Shown here: piece by piece, positions 60,407-64,000 of the stretch | How the letters are laid out: the number at the start of each line of letters is the position of its first letter | How positions within the stretch are numbered: position 1 is the first letter of the stretch | Assembly (NCBI GenBank): GCA_963565915.1 | Contig: OY751488.1 | Span: 558,001 to 622,000, forward strand | Source: Entoloma clypeatum | Lineage: Eukaryota; Basidiomycota; Agaricomycetes; Agaricales; Entolomataceae | Reading direction: 5' to 3' | DNA length: 64,000 nt | Translations under genes and position numbers: made by a program | The notes under the pieces: model-generated | What the model was told of the DNA's origin: nothing | The model's database searches: none | Seen by the model: the letters and a program-made list of their open reading frames with translations, nothing else

Positions 60407-62912
60407 TCACCATAACAATTTGCCCAACGCGTCATGGACCACCAAAGCGGCTCTCGGCGCCTCCTTCTCTGGAACGACACACCCGATGCCGTACTCGACC
60501 GGGCCATGCGAGATGCTCTTGATAGCGATGTCAGCATCGGCAAGCGCACCAAACATCTTCCACGCAATGGCCGGATTACAGCGAGGATCTGAGCCTAACA
60601 CGGCTTGCAAGTAGCTCAACCCCGGTGTCGTCGTCACCTAATCAGAAAGGGGGCCGGTAAGGAGAGAGAGGGGGGGGGGGGGGGGGGGGGGAAAGGGGTT
60701 ACAATGAGTCCACTTAAAAAACAAAAAAAAAAAAACGACACAAAAAGTCAGGTCAATCCAAAACTCACCACCGCGACGCGTCCGAGAGCGTCCAAAGCCC
60801 TTCCAAGCCCAGCTTCACACGCGGCGTCACGCGATTTGGGGCCCTTGACCATAAAGCAGACGTTCTCCTGGGAAGACTGGACGAGGTCCAGACCGATGCC
60901 TGCCGCGTCTCCGACGAGGGACTGGTTGAGAATGTCCATGACGCGCTGGGTCGGGTGGCCGCCGAACGAGTCGGGGAATTGGACTTTCACCATTTCGAGG
61001 TCGTTGAGGAGGGTCACGGCGAATGGCGGGGATGCCGTAGTCTTGGATGGGACTGGGGATTGGCGTTGGGGCGAGGACGAGGGCGAGCCCGTTACGATGC
61101 GTGTGCCCGGGGCGGTTGGGTTGATCACGTTCTTGACGATGATGGGGATGTTCAGGTAGTTGGCCTGGTTGATGGCGAGGTGATGGACGACTTCGGATCC
61201 GTAAGACGTCAATAATTTGGCTTGCTAGGTGATGGGATTGAAATGTTTGAGATTGAGAGTCAGGGGGCGGTGGGGGAAGGTTTGTTTTGACGCACTTTGC
61301 TTGAGATCTCAGGCAATAACTGTGCATTGAGAATCTTTCGGGGATCCGCACTAAAGACGCCATCGACCTGGAAGAATGCGACAAGCAGAGAATTCAAGAG
61401 AGATGCTTGTGGTGAAGGGCATGCGGCGAACTGACCTCTTTCCATATCTGCAATTCCTCGGCCCCAACAGCTCTAGCGCACAACGCAGCGCATACGTCTG
61501 TATATCCACGACCGATCCGCTGGAGAAGTGAGCCTGGTATGGGCCCGAAGAACCCTGTGAATCTGTAAGCGACAGATGGCGAGCACGCGGAACCGGGCCC
61601 CCACCAGTCGCCACCAGAACTGGAGAAAGCTGCCCGGGGCTCGGCTTTGACACAGAACGTATGCGGTTCCCAATTCTAGATATGAGGTCCCCAAAGAACT
61701 TTTCATCGAGTGGGGCGTTTGAGTGTGCATTGGTGGAGGAGCGCTCTGCGCCGTGATCCAGATTCGTGAGGTTTACCAGGCGAGCGGGGATGTTCTGATT
61801 AACTCTTTTTGTTAGAAATGAATCCTGTAGCGAAAGGTTTGCTTGAAGCGTACCCTGGAATGCAGAGCGGCGACGACGGTGCGGCACGCCATCAATTCGC
61901 CAAAGGAAATGACCGTATCCCGTACATTGGGTGATATTTCTCCGAATGTCTAAAAGAAAAGTCATAAAGTGAGTGACAGAACGTGATGTAGTGCAGAGCT
62001 CAGAATAAAGTCGTTCCGAAGTTATGGAAAAGAAAAGGCAGAATTCTACGATAGAGTCAGCCATATCTACTCACAGAGACAGCATCCAAAATCTTGATGA
62101 CTCGTTTGCAATCGCTTCTGAGGTCTTGTTCGAGGGCGTCGAAGATCTTGCTCTTGGCACCTGAGGGGTTCAAAAGCGTTCTAGAGCCTATCAAATGACG
62201 TTCAAGGATATCCGCGATGATTCGTCTCGGACCGAATGGCGGATTACGATTATCCGTCTGCTCCTCAGGAAGGCGCGGCTCGGCGTCAACAGCCGTGATG
62301 GTCGGTGACCCCGGGCGAGGTGGGGTAGGTGGTGGTGTTAGAGGGGGCGCAACTTTAAAAGAACGGACAAGATCGTGAGTGTGTTCGGGCTCGGAGGAAG
62401 CCGATTGGTCGAGAGCCGCATCAATGGCTGCAAGAAGACATTGTGTTGTCCCCTCAGTTTTTATTGTATAGGACTGCGCAGAACAAACGAGGATGGGGAT
62501 GCATCTGTTTGAACTGCGAATGGCACTGATTTGATTAGAGATCTCTGTGAGCGGCGATCACGGATGTAGGGAGGCAGAAGCGGAGACTCACGGAGTAATG
62601 GTGTCGACTATGGTGGACAAACACTTGGCGACGGAGGTTCCACCGAACTTGAGGACCACGTGGACAGGGTTGTCAGGAACCTTCGTCTTGAGAGGTCGAG
62701 GGATAGCAGCCAGCGAGAAGGGAGGTAATGTAGATGAAAGTGTGGCCGTAGGGGCGGGAGAGATGCTGAGGCCGCGGCGGCGATTCCCAATTACCTTAAT
62801 GGAAGCATCGTGAGTATCAAAATACTTGGAGGAGAGACTTGGGACAAGAACGTACTGTTCGTATGACGGGGTGACGAGCCACGGGCGTCGCAGTAGATAA
62901 ATTCTTGGACAT
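60407..62912 (-). CDS. HOM3: Aspartate kinase
   Basis: A minus-strand gene of about eight to ten exons. It phosphorylates aspartate, the first step toward homoserine, threonine and methionine. Exon 1 (62856-62912) starts MSKNLSTATPVARHP. Exon 2 (62592-62794) has the catalytic VVLKFGGTSVAK. Later exons carry GFFGPIPGSLLQRIGRGYTD and GAEELQIWKE, VDGVFSADPRKILNA (61296-61367), then SYGSEVVHHLAI (60769-61224). The last exon (60407-60637) carries VTTTPGLSYLQAVLGSDPR and ISHGPVEYGIGCVVPE of the ACT domains that allow threonine feedback in known fungal enzymes. A Thr/Pro-rich insert lies around 62270-62360. The last intron holds a 22-G tract. A deleted copy lies at 22985-23735. Confidence 0.88.
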
Positions 62913-64000
62913 GGTAAGAGAGTGATGAATTAAAGAGTATAGGAGCGTTATGAAGGGAGTGAGCCAGAGCCAGACGACTGTACATATATGTCGGAGAAAG
63001 CTTTGTCATGGCACATCGGGGAGCAAGTTGAAGTCGGGTTACTGGTTTGAGTGACATGTACCTCGCCACACAGCCACGAGAGCATGATGTCAGCAGGCTG
63101 CCTGACCGGTCCCGCTGGGCGCCGGTGGAGTGCAGGAGCAATGCCGATGAACGAGGAAAAAGGGTGAGAGGAACACGACCTCTTGGGGATCTCATGCGTA
63201 CTGTCCTACTAGAAATCGTAATAAGTTCTGCGTTCCAATGCAACGCGAGATACAAACCATCCCAGTCGATCGGAGCAACGACTCAGGTCTAGGGAAGATG
63301 ATTGACGCCCAGGACGTTTCATGAATGGGGAGACATAATATGGCCAGAAACAAGTCGCAGCAATACAAACATGTCGGGAATGTAAATGTATCGCCCGTCG
63401 GAGTAGAATTCGGGGTGTCCAGCGGCGGAAAAGGGCGAAAGGGATGACATTCCATCTAACTTAGAGCCTCGTTGTGTAGCGCATCTTGAGCGCTTGAGCT
63501 GGCAGTGGATCAAATACCCAGCCTTTCAACAGGGTGATTTCGAGGAGGGGTGCCACAGGTTCCAGGGGGCTTCCCAAGTCGAGGCCGCCCCGGCGTAAAC
63601 GCGTAAACCCCAACAATCTTCCAGGGGGATCGACGACCAACGTCAGTGAACTTAAACGGGTGGCTATGCTAATGTGAGGAGTTTGTGGATGTTGATTTTC
63701 AAGTGCTTCGTCGTAAAATCCAATTAATATTAGCATGGCTGCCTCATGATTGTTTGATCATTCGGTGTTGTGCATGAAATGGTTTGAATAGTATGCGACG
63801 TTATCCGCATGTCTTGCTGTCAAGACTCACTCGCACATTAGGTCCCTTTTGAATCTTGTGCAAGGGCTTGAATTCAGTTCGTTGGCGTCCGCAGCCTTCC
63901 GACGGATCCTCTCCGCGGTTGCATTGGGATTTATCGTTTATGAAAAGTCATCCTCGATTGATCATGTGGGTTTGAAGTGCATCGTATCCTCGACTTCTAA
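62913..64000. other. HOM3 upstream region and window edge
   Basis: Holds the HOM3 promoter. Homology to the relic at 22.9-23.7 kb extends some tens of bases upstream of the ATG. Apart from the small frame at 63461-63736 no coding exon is recognised. Confidence 0.4.
63461..63736 (-). CDS. Possible small or partial unknown protein
   Basis: A 91-aa frame with start and stop. The sequence (SSLTLVVDPPGRLLGFTRLR, then GGLDLGSPLEPVAPLLEITL) looks protein-like, with no domain I recognise. It could be the last exon of a gene extending to the right. No splice site was fixed. Confidence 0.25.
   Translation of the reverse strand: MLILIGFYDEALENQHPQTPHISIATRLSSLTLVVDPPGRLLGFTRLRRGGLDLGSPLEPVAPLLEITLLKGWVFDPLPAQALKMRYTTRL

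Overview
The window is a 64-kb piece of a filamentous basidiomycete genome, most likely an Agaricomycete. Genes are rich in short (about 50-70 nt) GT-AG introns. Both tRNAs carry introns after position 37. The families seen (F-box proteins with a central F-box, Zn2Cys6 regulators with an ARG-E-V-S-C-A-E-C lead-in, expanded P450s, a CBM5/12 protein) are typical of mushroom-forming fungi. There is one assembly gap of 200 N. I name no species.

Layout. 1-7.4 kb: convergent tRNA-Gln and tRNA-Ala, an F-box gene and a MAU2/Scc4 cohesin-loading factor. 9.8-22.3 kb: a G-protein alpha subunit (+), a Zn2Cys6 transcription factor containing a 5-nt microexon (-), a repeat-bearing intergenic block and a 3-ketoacyl-CoA thiolase (-). 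22.9-28.3 kb is a gene graveyard: an internally deleted copy of the aspartate kinase gene, a cytochrome P450 copy with an internal segment moved and inverted, and a second P450 pseudogene that lost its heme cysteine. An apparently intact eight-exon CBM5/12 gene sits between the P450 relics. 28.5-36 kb: a second F-box gene, a bacterial-type TupA-like solute-binding protein, a frame-broken small gene, a six-cysteine knottin-like secreted protein inside a nest of direct and inverted repeats, and an F-box fragment. 36-42 kb is gene-poor. 42-44.9 kb: a 779-aa protein with four CxxC...W...H repeats that I do not recognise as a named family. 46.8-50.7 kb: the gap, one unknown protein and two small putative membrane proteins. 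51.2-52.0 kb: a deleted pogo-like transposon with intact terminal repeats. 52.8-62.9 kb: an intact P450, a trypsin-fold protein gene with a one-base frame break, O-acetylhomoserine sulfhydrylase (MET17) and aspartate kinase (HOM3).

Functional links. HOM3 and MET17 are convergent neighbours and act at the start and near the end of the aspartate-to-homocysteine route. The broken copies at 22.9-25.6 kb derive from this same 52-63 kb neighbourhood, so the window records local duplication followed by decay. Exon boundaries were placed by eye from splice signals and family conservation. Single-base errors in the assembly cannot be excluded.
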